Source: UBA4923 sp964486135
Lineage (GTDB): Bacteria; Bacillota; Clostridia; Saccharofermentanales; DTU023
Assembly (NCBI GenBank): GCA_964486135.1
Contig: CAZAKT010000038.1
Span: forward strand, 1-14,039
Reading direction: 5' to 3'
DNA length: 14,039 nt
The position numbers and the translations under genes were made by a program. Position 1 is the stretch's first letter; every line of letters starts with the position of its first letter. Shown here piece by piece: positions 6,991-14,039 of this stretch. The notes under the pieces were generated by a model. The model did no database searches. It saw only the letters and a program-made list of their open reading frames with translations, and was not told the DNA's origin.

Positions 6991-8190
6991 ATGGCAAGTA
7001 TGACCCTAAAGAACATCAAGAAGATCTACCCTTTCAACGACAACGATGCCAAAAAGAGAAAGAAGAAAGGTGATGAGGACGAGGATCGGAAGGTCAACCT
7101 TCAGATTACCGATGAAGGTGTAATCGCTGTCCAGGACTTCAACCTGGAGATTAAGGATAAGGAGTTTATTGTCCTGGTCGGGCCCTCCGGCTGCGGTAAG
7201 TCCACCATCCTACGCATGATCGCCGGTCTGGAGGAAATCTCTGACGGCGAGCTTTTCATCGACGACTGTCTGGTCAACGACGTTGCCCCCAAGGACCGCG
7301 ACATCGCCATGGTCTTCCAAAACTACGCCCTATACCCCCACATGACCGTGTATGAAAACATGGCCTTCGCCCTGAAGTTGCGCCATACACCCAAGGGCGA
7401 GATTGACAGGAAGGTGAAAGAGGCCGCCGAGATCCTGGACATCACCCTGTATCTGAGGCGTAAGCCCAAGGCATTGTCCGGCGGTCAGCGCCAGCGTGTA
7501 GCCATCGGCCGTGCCATTGTCCGCGATCCTCAGATATTCCTGATGGACGAGCCTCTGTCCAATCTGGACGCCAAGCTACGCAACCAGATGCGCGCCGAGA
7601 TCATCAAGCTACGCCAGCGCATTGACACCACCTTCATCTATGTCACCCATGACCAGACCGAGGCTATGACCTTGGGAGATCGTATCGTTATCATGAAGGA
7701 CGGCTTCATCCAGCAGGTGGGCACCCCCCAGCAGGTCTTTGACCACCCCGCCAACCTGTTCGTGGCCGGCTTCATCGGCATGCCTCAGATGAACTTCTTC
7801 GACGCCAGGCTGGTGAAGAACACCGGAGGCAGGTACGCTGTGGAGCTGGAGAAAGCCCATGTGGTGCTCTCCGAGGACAAGCAGGCCCGTCTGGCCTCCA
7901 ACAGTGTTGAGCCTCAAAGCGTTACTCTGGGCGTCCGCCCAGAACACATCATACTGGCCGGCGCAGGCGAAGGCACCCTCTGCGGCGTTGTGGATGTCAC
8001 CGAGATGATGGGCAGTGCCATCCACCTGCACATGAATATCTGTGGTAAAGATGCCATCGCCATCGTCCAGACCATGGACATTGCTGGAATCTGCCCCCAG
8101 GGGTTCTCCATGGGCCAAAGCGTTACATTTACCTTCGGCGGCAATGTGGCCCACATTTTCGGTAAAGAAGGTGAGAATCTGGAAACGTGA
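6991..8190 (+). CDS. msmK: ABC transporter ATPase of the MsmK/UgpC/MalK type
   Basis: The 399-residue protein hydrolyses ATP to drive CUT1 sugar importers and should dock on the EAA loops of the two permeases. Motifs in order: Walker A GPSGCGKST (64-72), Q-loop Gln110 in VFQNYALYPHMT, signature LSGGQRQRV (162-170), Walker B IFLMDEP (182-188), D-loop SNLDA, switch His220, then a C-terminal OB-fold/TOBE regulatory region with VRPEH. A charged, lysine-rich insertion (about residues 16-43) separates the first strand from the A-loop region. ATG 6991 gives the usual MASMTLKNI start; its ribosome site (AGGAA 6984-6988) is close and weak. An in-frame ATG at 6919 would add 24 unrelated residues encoded by the hairpins. 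Codons are strongly C/G-ending, unlike both neighbours. In Firmicutes one such ATPase often serves several importers, which may explain high-expression codon bias. Confidence 0.93.
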   Translation: MASMTLKNIKKIYPFNDNDAKKRKKKGDEDEDRKVNLQITDEGVIAVQDFNLEIKDKEFIVLVGPSGCGKSTILRMIAGLEEISDGELFIDDCLVNDVAPKDRDIAMVFQNYALYPHMTVYENMAFALKLRHTPKGEIDRKVKEAAEILDITLYLRRKPKALSGGQRQRVAIGRAIVRDPQIFLMDEPLSNLDAKLRNQMRAEIIKLRQRIDTTFIYVTHDQTEAMTLGDRIVIMKDGFIQQVGTPQQVFDHPANLFVAGFIGMPQMNFFDARLVKNTGGRYAVELEKAHVVLSEDKQARLASNSVEPQSVTLGVRPEHIILAGAGEGTLCGVVDVTEMMGSAIHLHMNICGKDAIAIVQTMDIAGICPQGFSMGQSVTFTFGGNVAHIFGKEGENLET

Positions 8191-8230
8191 CATGAATTTG
8201 GAGTGCGGGTTATTTTTGGAGAGGAAGCAA

Positions 8231-11200
8231 ATGAACTATCATTATGATGGAGAGTCGTTTTTCATCGAAGACTATAACCATCAACCGGCGTTTTCCAGCT
8301 TTCTCCCTGGAATTGCCGGTTTGAAGGGTGTACCTCTTTGGAGTTTTTATGTTAACCGTGGGCAGGGTATCGCTGCGTTCGGGGCGGAAGATCGTGATCA
8401 GGCCATCATGGAATATAAGCCTGCGGTGGTGGCCTATGAAGATACAGAGCGAAAGGGATTTCGCACCTTTATTCACGCAAACGCCTATCAATATGAGCCA
8501 TTTTCACCTCATGGTCTTCAGCAGAAGCAGACGATGATGATTCAAAGTGAGGGTTTTTCTATCAAGGATGTCCATCTTCTGAGTGGGCTCGAGACAACTG
8601 TTCGGTATCGCACTTTGCCACAAGAGAACATAGGGGCATTAATCCGCAAGGTCACAATACGAAATACAGGGACCATCCCGCAGAATATTCATATGGTAGA
8701 TGGGATGGCAAGGGTATTACCTTACGGTATACGAAACAGCGAGTTTCATGAAATGGCCAACCTGCTTAAAAGCTATTTTGATGTGCAGAGACTGGATGAC
8801 GGCGTAGTGTTGTTTTCATCTAAATCATCCATGGAGAATACAGCCGAAGTGGGATCTGTTTTGGGGGCTCACTTTTACTGTGCATCCCGTGAAGGGCATA
8901 TTTTGCCAATAGTCAGTGATCCCCGGTTACTGTATGGCAATGACATGGGTTATGGCTGGCCGCACGCTTTCTTTTCCAAGGAGAAAGTGTTGGTCGGACA
9001 AGAGCAATATACAAGTGACCTAATTCCCTGCGCCATGTCTGAGGATCAGTTCATACTCTGCGAAGGAGAATGTAAAGTCCTTCACACTCTGATTGGATAT
9101 GCTCCTGATTTACATGATCTCGAGGGATACTCTTCAAGGTTTTCCGATGCCAAATGGTGCGAGAAAAAGCTTTCAGAGGCAGACAGCCTAGTCACGGGAA
9201 TTGTAGAACATGTTGAGACACATACGGCGGAGCCCCTGTTTGATGCGTATGTCAGGCAGAGTATGCTTGACAATGTTATAAGAGGCGGTATGCCAACCGT
9301 GTTTGGCGGAAAGCTACTCCATACCTATGGACGTCGTCATGGAGATTTGGAGCGGGACTATAATTTTTTTCGGTTGGAGGCTGGACATTATTCTCAGGGA
9401 GACGGTAATTTCCGCGATGTTTGCCAAAACCGACGAAATGATGTGTTGTTTTTCCCCGAGGTTAGAGAGCGTGATGTCATCCAATTTCTTGGTTCGATCC
9501 AGTTGGACGGCTATAATGCATTAGAACTTCAACCGACCGAACTTGTTATTCAGCCCGAGCGTGAGGATGCAATCAAGCGGCTGCTGATGGGTGAGCATGT
9601 AGATTCTGAAGAGGTGCTTCGCGTTCTGAGAAATGGAATTACCCCAGGAGAATTTTGGCGTTTGCTGAGAAGACTGAGGGTCAGCGATTCGGACTATATG
9701 CTGGAACGGATTACTGATTCTTGCGTGACGCGAGAATCCGTGGTGTATCGAGATGGGTATTGGATTGACCACTGGACATATATATTGGATTTAATTGAAT
9801 CCTACAGCAAGATGTATCCAGAGTTTCTCGGAGAAATGTTGTTCTCAGCACGAGTTCCATATCCGAAAAGTAATATGAAAGTTCTTCCATTCCGAAAGCG
9901 AGTACGCCAGACAGAACTTGGACTCAGACAATATAAATCCGTCGTAGCGGGTGATGAGGGGAACGGTGGTGGTACGCTCGCGGTATCTCCTTTTGTAAAG
10001 CTGTTTTTTCTCTCGGTGTTGAAATGTGCCACATTGGATCCTCTGCAACAGGGTTTAGAAATGGAAGCAGGAAAACCCGGATGGAATGATGCATTGAATG
10101 GGTTGCCGGGACTGTTTGGAAGCAGTTCTTCGGAATGTGCAGATTTGCTGCTATTGATACGCAGGCTGACGACATGGGTATCACTGGATGTGTGCGAGAT
10201 AGAGGTGCCAACTCAGATGATGGCTGTAGCCAGAGATTTGGTGCGAATATTGAAAAGGGAAAACTACTGCGAGCGGGCTTCCATGATCTTCTGGAAGGAT
10301 TCCGTAAAAATCAGAGAAGTTTGGAGGGAAACTGTATACAGTGGGAATCTTTCCGATGAAGTTGAGATGGTTTCAAGATCAGAGTTGTTGTATCTCTTGA
10401 GCGGATTAGAAAGTCTGGTTTCTAACTGTATCTCACATGCGATGAATCCAAAAAAACTCTTGGACACCTATCATGTTTATGAGCCTGTTCTTCGAACAGA
10501 AGCGGACACACCCACAGAAGACGATGTTTTGCACTTTGAGGCTCGACCTTTGCCGCTTTTTCTGGAAGGCCAGACCAAGCTACTCCGAGTGGGCCTTGAA
10601 AATCCGGAGCTAATCCACGAGACGGTCAAGTCCAGCGGTTTATATGATGATGTCCTAAATATGTACAGGACTTGTGAATCAATAGAAAAGGAAAGCATTG
10701 AAATTGGCCGTATTCGCGCATTTACGCCGGGTGTTTTTGAACGAGAGAGCATTTTTACACATGCAGAGTATAAATACCTACTGGCTTTGATGGATGCAGG
10801 GTTATACAAGCAGGCTTTTGAAGAAATGCGAACAGTACTCATTCCGTTTTTGAATCCTATCCGATATGGACGGAGTGTACTGGAGAATTCTTCTTACATT
10901 GTGTCTTCCGCACACCCAGACCCATCTCAACACGGCAGGGGGTTTATTCCTCGACTTAGTGGAGCAACTGCGGAAACATTGACTCTTTGGATTCGAATGT
11001 TCCTAGGAAACCAATTGTTCCAGATGAAAGATGGAATGTTGTCCTTTGCCATCGAACCTAAACTGCCTGGATGGGTGTTCACAAAGGAAGGGAAAGTTTC
11101 TTTCAAGTATCTTCAGTGTCAATTTACATATCATAACCAGATAAAAGGGAATACCTTTGGAAATGATGCGGTAAGAGTACGGCAAATCGTAGTTGACGGA

Positions 11201-11293
11201 AAACAAATGGACGGAAGTAATTTAATCGGCTCTTATGCGGAAAAACTGCGGAGAGGAGGAATTAGGCAGATTGATGTGTTTTTACGCAGATGA
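8231..11293 (+). CDS. Beta-glucan oligosaccharide phosphorylase, GH161/GH149-like (GH94 clan)
   Basis: This 1020-residue cytoplasmic protein looks like an inverting beta-1,3-oligoglucan phosphorylase, which would split oligosaccharides with phosphate to give alpha-glucose-1-phosphate. The ATG at 8231 has GGAGAGG (8218-8224) at 6 bases; an upstream in-frame ATG at 8192 has no good site. The N-terminal beta region begins with FLPGIAGLKGVPLWSFYVNRGQ (24-45 with flanks). The helical barrel carries GDGNFRD (390-396), YWIDHWTY (510-517) and KPGWNDALNGLPG, in which Asp620 matches the proposed general acid of GH94-type phosphorylases. The length, well above the roughly 800 residues of ordinary GH94 cellobiose phosphorylases, favours GH161 or GH149. 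I recall both families as beta-1,3-glucan phosphorylases; choosing between them needs a profile search. It lies 40 bases after the ATPase stop, and no signal peptide is present. Confidence 0.82.
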   Translation: MNYHYDGESFFIEDYNHQPAFSSFLPGIAGLKGVPLWSFYVNRGQGIAAFGAEDRDQAIMEYKPAVVAYEDTERKGFRTFIHANAYQYEPFSPHGLQQKQTMMIQSEGFSIKDVHLLSGLETTVRYRTLPQENIGALIRKVTIRNTGTIPQNIHMVDGMARVLPYGIRNSEFHEMANLLKSYFDVQRLDDGVVLFSSKSSMENTAEVGSVLGAHFYCASREGHILPIVSDPRLLYGNDMGYGWPHAFFSKEKVLVGQEQYTSDLIPCAMSEDQFILCEGECKVLHTLIGYAPDLHDLEGYSSRFSDAKWCEKKLSEADSLVTGIVEHVETHTAEPLFDAYVRQSMLDNVIRGGMPTVFGGKLLHTYGRRHGDLERDYNFFRLEAGHYSQGDGNFRDVCQNRRNDVLFFPEVRERDVIQFLGSIQLDGYNALELQPTELVIQPEREDAIKRLLMGEHVDSEEVLRVLRNGITPGEFWRLLRRLRVSDSDYMLERITDSCVTRESVVYRDGYWIDHWTYILDLIESYSKMYPEFLGEMLFSARVPYPKSNMKVLPFRKRVRQTELGLRQYKSVVAGDEGNGGGTLAVSPFVKLFFLSVLKCATLDPLQQGLEMEAGKPGWNDALNGLPGLFGSSSSECADLLLLIRRLTTWVSLDVCEIEVPTQMMAVARDLVRILKRENYCERASMIFWKDSVKIREVWRETVYSGNLSDEVEMVSRSELLYLLSGLESLVSNCISHAMNPKKLLDTYHVYEPVLRTEADTPTEDDVLHFEARPLPLFLEGQTKLLRVGLENPELIHETVKSSGLYDDVLNMYRTCESIEKESIEIGRIRAFTPGVFERESIFTHAEYKYLLALMDAGLYKQAFEEMRTVLIPFLNPIRYGRSVLENSSYIVSSAHPDPSQHGRGFIPRLSGATAETLTLWIRMFLGNQLFQMKDGMLSFAIEPKLPGWVFTKEGKVSFKYLQCQFTYHNQIKGNTFGNDAVRVRQIVVDGKQMDGSNLIGSYAEKLRRGGIRQIDVFLRR

Positions 11294-11338
11294 CACAATT
11301 GAAGCAACAAGCATTTCGATGATGTGAAGGAGGCATCT

Positions 11339-13501
11339 ATGAAAAGAGTTAAGTGTGCGCTATTGGTTATTGCGATCCTCTGTTCTTACCTTGTGTATCC
11401 TGCGCCCGTAACTGAGGCGCTGGGCTATACCCCAACTTTGTCCATGTTGCATACAAATGGAAAATATATTTACAATGCGGATAACGAACAGATTACTTTG
11501 CGAGGTACAAATCTTGGTGGGTGGCTTATGCAGGAAGGCTGGATGACCCCGCTCGGATCTGGCGAAATCGACCACAATTTCATTACCACGATTACTGCAT
11601 CAAATACAAATGGAAGTTATGTTGCAGCAAACGCAATTGACACTGTGACAACGAATGGGTTGGTATCAAATAATATGGGAACCTATTGGCAGTCCTCGGG
11701 AGCTCAAGCATCTGACAGTTCTGAGTTGCTAATTGAGTTTGATAAAATCAGATACTTTGACCGCATTGTAGTGGAGACTGGTCCCAACAACACAGATGAC
11801 TATTTGCGTGGGGCCGTTATATGGATGAGCCAAAACTGGACAAATTGGTATTCGGCCGACACAATAACTGTGGACGAAAGTAAGGCGTCCCAAGGTATTA
11901 TTACGATACTGACAGGAGAGCAGTCTGCCAAATATATTGCCGTTCGTCCAGGAAGAGCCTCCGAAAACGGAGAGCCATGGACCGTTGCAAATATCAGTTT
12001 GTGTATGACCGATGAATACACGGTGCGGAATCATCTAATTCGGAGGTTCGGCGAGACCCGTACTAACGAGATGATTGCGACATTCCAAAACAACTATATC
12101 ACTGAAGCGGACATTGATAACATCGCAGACATGAATATGAATTTTGTCCGTGTACCCGTGTATTGGATGGATTTTGCCCTTAAGGATGGAACATTGCGGA
12201 CGGATGCAGACAGTGGCTTTGCCAAACTGGACTGGTTGCTAGAAGAGTGTGATGAGAGAGGAATATACGTCCTTATTGATTTTCATGGTGCTCCTGGTGG
12301 CGTGAACTGTTGGGCGAGTTGTGGACAGGCAAGCACAATTCCTACTGAACTATATGCCGGAGATGCGGGGGCTGTTGCGTGGAATCAAAGCGTTGTTTTG
12401 AACATATGGAGTGCGTTGGCAACCCGGTATAAAGACAACCCGACGGTGGCCGCATACGGCCTTTTAAATGAACCTGTGTTGAATTTTGACACAAATTCGG
12501 CATATGAAGATCTTAAATATGGTTTCTATGATGATATCTATAATACAGTTCGAGCGATTGACCAAAACCATATTGTTGTTTTCGAGGAATTTTTGGATTG
12601 GAGCGTTGCTACCAATCGGCCAGAAAGAGCAATGTGGACCAATTACATGTTTGACAAACACCCCTATGATATGCCTAACAGGCTGTCGTGGGATGCTCAG
12701 AAAAGCCTCGCTGAAACAACCGTCTCCACAATGAATCAGATTCAAGGCGAATGGAATGTCCCTCTGATTGTAGGAGAGTTCTGTTTGTATTATTTCTCTG
12801 ATATTTGGGACGATTTTCTTTCTGATCTGAATGAAAACAAAATTTCTTGGACCAACTGGAATTACAAAGTTCGCGGAACAATATATGAGAGTGGCGGTGG
12901 CAATTGGGGATACTATAATACTTGGGACGGTGTAGATCCAGATTTGATGCATGACTCTGACACCGCAATTGAGACCATTTGGGCTGCAACACGGACAAGC
13001 CAACATTATCAGACAAACCAAGCTCATATCAATACAGTTTCTGCGCGAGCTGATGGAAGTACAAATTACCCCTATGTTGCATTGGATCGTACTGCATGGA
13101 CAGTTACGGCAAGCAGTTATTCTACATGGCCGTACAATCCGGTGGCGTATATGACGGATGGTAGCATATCGACTCGCTGGAGCACTGGTGCTGCACAGGC
13201 GGCAGGACAGTACGTGTTGGTCGACTTCGGACAGACTGAAAACTTTGATAAAATTATCATGGAACATGATGCGGATGATTATCCTGGCTCATATAAAGTG
13301 GAAATTTCCCAAGATGGAATAGCATTCACAGAAGTGACATTGAATAATGTCCTTATAGGGTTTGGGCCAAAGATGGTATTGCTACCGAGTACTCCACAAA
13401 CGGCAAGATATGTGAAAATTAGTCTGACAGGCCCCCATGAAATAAATAACTGGTGGTCTATCTGCGAACTGAATATCCTGTGGCGAAATGTTCATGGATG
13501 A
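11339..13501 (+). CDS. Secreted GH5 beta-glucanase with nested and C-terminal F5/8-type C modules
   Basis: The 720-residue protein should cut beta-glucan outside the cell. ATG 11339 has AAGGAGG at 11327-11333; the in-frame GTG at 11324 precedes that site and is rejected. Residues 1-27 form a Sec signal peptide, probably cut after VTEA. The GH5 domain opens with ITLRGTNLGGWLMQEGW (52-68), as in yeast exo-beta-1,3-glucanases, and continues at about 226 through DFHGAPGG (314-321), acid/base Glu378 (LLNEP) and nucleophile Glu480 (IVGEF) to about residue 550. Between these parts, residues about 79-222 look like an inserted F5/8-type C (discoidin, CBM32-like) module. Residues about 582-715 form a second such module (RWSTGA, VLVDFG, RYVKISL). 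No sortase signal or S-layer repeat is visible, so it is probably released or held by its binding modules. It ends the locus. Confidence 0.88.
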   Translation: MKRVKCALLVIAILCSYLVYPAPVTEALGYTPTLSMLHTNGKYIYNADNEQITLRGTNLGGWLMQEGWMTPLGSGEIDHNFITTITASNTNGSYVAANAIDTVTTNGLVSNNMGTYWQSSGAQASDSSELLIEFDKIRYFDRIVVETGPNNTDDYLRGAVIWMSQNWTNWYSADTITVDESKASQGIITILTGEQSAKYIAVRPGRASENGEPWTVANISLCMTDEYTVRNHLIRRFGETRTNEMIATFQNNYITEADIDNIADMNMNFVRVPVYWMDFALKDGTLRTDADSGFAKLDWLLEECDERGIYVLIDFHGAPGGVNCWASCGQASTIPTELYAGDAGAVAWNQSVVLNIWSALATRYKDNPTVAAYGLLNEPVLNFDTNSAYEDLKYGFYDDIYNTVRAIDQNHIVVFEEFLDWSVATNRPERAMWTNYMFDKHPYDMPNRLSWDAQKSLAETTVSTMNQIQGEWNVPLIVGEFCLYYFSDIWDDFLSDLNENKISWTNWNYKVRGTIYESGGGNWGYYNTWDGVDPDLMHDSDTAIETIWAATRTSQHYQTNQAHINTVSARADGSTNYPYVALDRTAWTVTASSYSTWPYNPVAYMTDGSISTRWSTGAAQAAGQYVLVDFGQTENFDKIIMEHDADDYPGSYKVEISQDGIAFTEVTLNNVLIGFGPKMVLLPSTPQTARYVKISLTGPHEINNWWSICELNILWRNVHG

Positions 13502-13561
13502 GATTTACGCAAGAAAATATTTTAAATTTGTAGCTATGGGAGAAAACCAAGGACAAGAATA

Positions 13562-13629
13562 GCGGTAGACGACAAATAATTCACTGGTGTAACTGAATGG
13601 AAACCACGTGTAACGAAGTCTACCACCGC
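13562..13629. other. Foldable element with bulged stem after the secreted GH5 gene
   Basis: GCGGTAGAC (13562-13570) pairs with GTCTACC...GC (13618-13629) if a 3-nt bulge is allowed. Inside, TGGT 13585-13588 pairs with ACCA 13603-13606 and CAC 13582-13584 with GTG 13608-13610 around a 1-nt bulge. GTGTAAC also occurs twice as a direct repeat (13589-13594 region and 13608-13614 region). No T-tract follows, so it is not a classic terminator; a structured 3' end or a recombination remnant are alternatives. Confidence 0.3.
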
Positions 13630-13636
13630 AAAAAGG

Positions 13637-13677
13637 CCAAACGCGCGGATGACGGAGGCCACCCGCGCGTGTATTGG
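13637..13677. terminator. GC-rich hairpin, possible transcription end
   Basis: ACGCGCGG (13641-13648) and CCGCGCGT (13663-13670) form a perfect 8-bp stem around a 14-nt loop. CCAA (13637-13640) with TTGG (13674-13677) extends it across a 3-nt bulge. No T-run follows on the + strand. On the - strand the stem is followed after a few bases by a TTTTT run (complement of AAAAA at 13630-13634), so it could stop leftward transcription better than rightward. Confidence 0.35.
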
Positions 13678-13926
13678 AGTCCATTTGCCTGAAACAGCTT
13701 CGGTGTAAAGGTTAGAACCTCCTCATGGATTCTTTAGCCTCAATTGTGATGGTATGGGTTTGAGCCTGGTTGCCTAAAATGTGTCCAACTTTTCGTCCGC
13801 ACCCCTGCGGCTGATTTCTATTCCGCCAAACACATATAGTGCCCGACCATCCACTATCGTTAGGGTAAATTTTTATTATACTATAGGATAGATTAAACAG
13901 ACGCAATGGTACTCGGAGAATTTCTT

Positions 13927-14039
13927 ATGCTGACAAGTAAAAACGGATTACCTGTTGGTTCCATTGGTCAAGGCAGCTGGTGTCTCGGTGAAGCTCAAGG
14001 GCAGGCGGACACTGAGGCAGCCAGTCTGAGGGCCGGGAT
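13927..14039 (+). CDS. Aldo/keto reductase, N-terminal part (cut by the window end)
   Basis: The first 37 codons are visible. The sequence LPVGSIGQGSWCLGE (residues 8-22), followed by an acidic stretch and ASLRAG, matches the first strand and first helix of aldo/keto reductases of the family with a GxGTWxMGE start. Such NADPH-dependent TIM-barrel enzymes reduce carbonyl groups; the substrate is unknown. CGGAGA at 13914-13919 lies 7 bases before the ATG. An in-frame ATG at 13906 is the alternative but has no good ribosome site. The catalytic Asp-Tyr-Lys-His residues lie beyond the window. A 425-bp gap separates it from the glucan locus, so it may be unrelated. Confidence 0.7.
   Translation, partial: MLTSKNGLPVGSIGQGSWCLGEAQGQADTEAASLRAG

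Larger units (their letters stand above)
13502..13926. other. Intergenic region after the locus
   Basis: No gene is supported in these 425 bases. An AT palindrome AAAATATTTT lies near 13515-13524. Two larger foldable elements occupy 13562-13629 and 13637-13677. Further right are AGGTT/AACCT inverted arms near 13709-13720 and a CCGCA/TGCGG hairpin at 13797-13810. A 64-codon minus-strand frame at 13712-13906 and another minus-strand frame over about 13786-13870 show no family I can name. TATACT at 13877-13882 may be a -10 box for the aldo/keto reductase gene, but no good -35 box lies upstream. Confidence 0.5.

Noticed and set aside
7609..8193. 194-codon minus-strand frame inside the ATPase gene
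   Set aside because: It is antisense to a well-supported gene; the high GC at third codon positions removes stops on the other strand. Its translation matches no family.
8042..8230. Upstream extension of the phosphorylase frame into the ATPase gene
   Set aside because: The open frame continues upstream, but the good ribosome site at 8218-8224 and the conserved N-terminal region support the start at 8231. The alternative ATG at 8192 lacks a site.
12464..13267. 267-codon minus-strand frame inside the secreted GH5 gene
   Set aside because: It is antisense to a gene with clear catalytic motifs and a signal peptide. It is rich in Cys, Ile and His without domain logic.
13712..13906. 64-codon minus-strand frame and an overlapping minus-strand frame, considered as the decayed end of a gene
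   Set aside because: Neither has a supported start or a motif I can name. A resemblance to glycosidase C-terminal segments was too vague to keep.

Overview
The window reads as part of the chromosome of a Gram-positive anaerobe of the class Clostridia, probably a gut Oscillospirales-type bacterium. This is an inference from strong AGGAGG-type ribosome binding sites, use of TTG and GTG starts, a lipoprotein-type solute-binding protein with an LAAC lipobox, and a lysine-rich insertion in the MsmK-like ATPase that I recall from such genomes. No rRNA, tRNA, CRISPR array, insertion sequence or phage gene was seen.

Layout, all on the + strand. Positions 1-693 hold no gene I can support; they contain two terminator-like hairpins (59-101, 303-370), a plausible sigma-A promoter (395-423) and a leader of roughly 260 nt. 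Then come a CUT1-type sugar ABC importer (lipoprotein 694-2013, strong hairpin terminator or attenuator 2026-2057, permeases 2078-2956 and 2953-3783) and two enzymes without signal peptides: a GH5 glucanase with a C-terminal carbohydrate-binding-like domain (3787-5319) and a GH30 beta-glucanase or beta-glucosidase (5321-6676). A 314-bp gap with a run of small hairpins precedes the MsmK/UgpC-type ATPase (6991-8190), a 1020-residue GH94-clan phosphorylase of the GH161/GH149 type (8231-11293) and a secreted GH5 enzyme with two F5/8-type C modules (11339-13501). A 425-bp intergenic region follows, with two hairpin structures, and then the start of an aldo/keto reductase (13927 to the window end).

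The genes together suggest a complete beta-glucan utilisation locus, most likely for beta-1,3-glucan with beta-1,6 branches or links (laminarin, yeast or fungal wall glucan, similar plant or algal glucans). The secreted GH5 would cut the polymer outside. The lipoprotein and permeases, powered by the ATPase, would import oligosaccharides. In the cytoplasm GH30 and GH5 would trim links or branches, and the phosphorylase would release glucose-1-phosphate without spending ATP. The substrate is inferred from family membership and gene combination; the sequence alone does not fix the linkage.

The most unusual points are the F5/8-type C module nested inside the catalytic domain of the secreted GH5, the phosphorylase-centred cytoplasmic pathway, the very different codon use of the ATPase gene, and the hairpin-rich leader in front of it.
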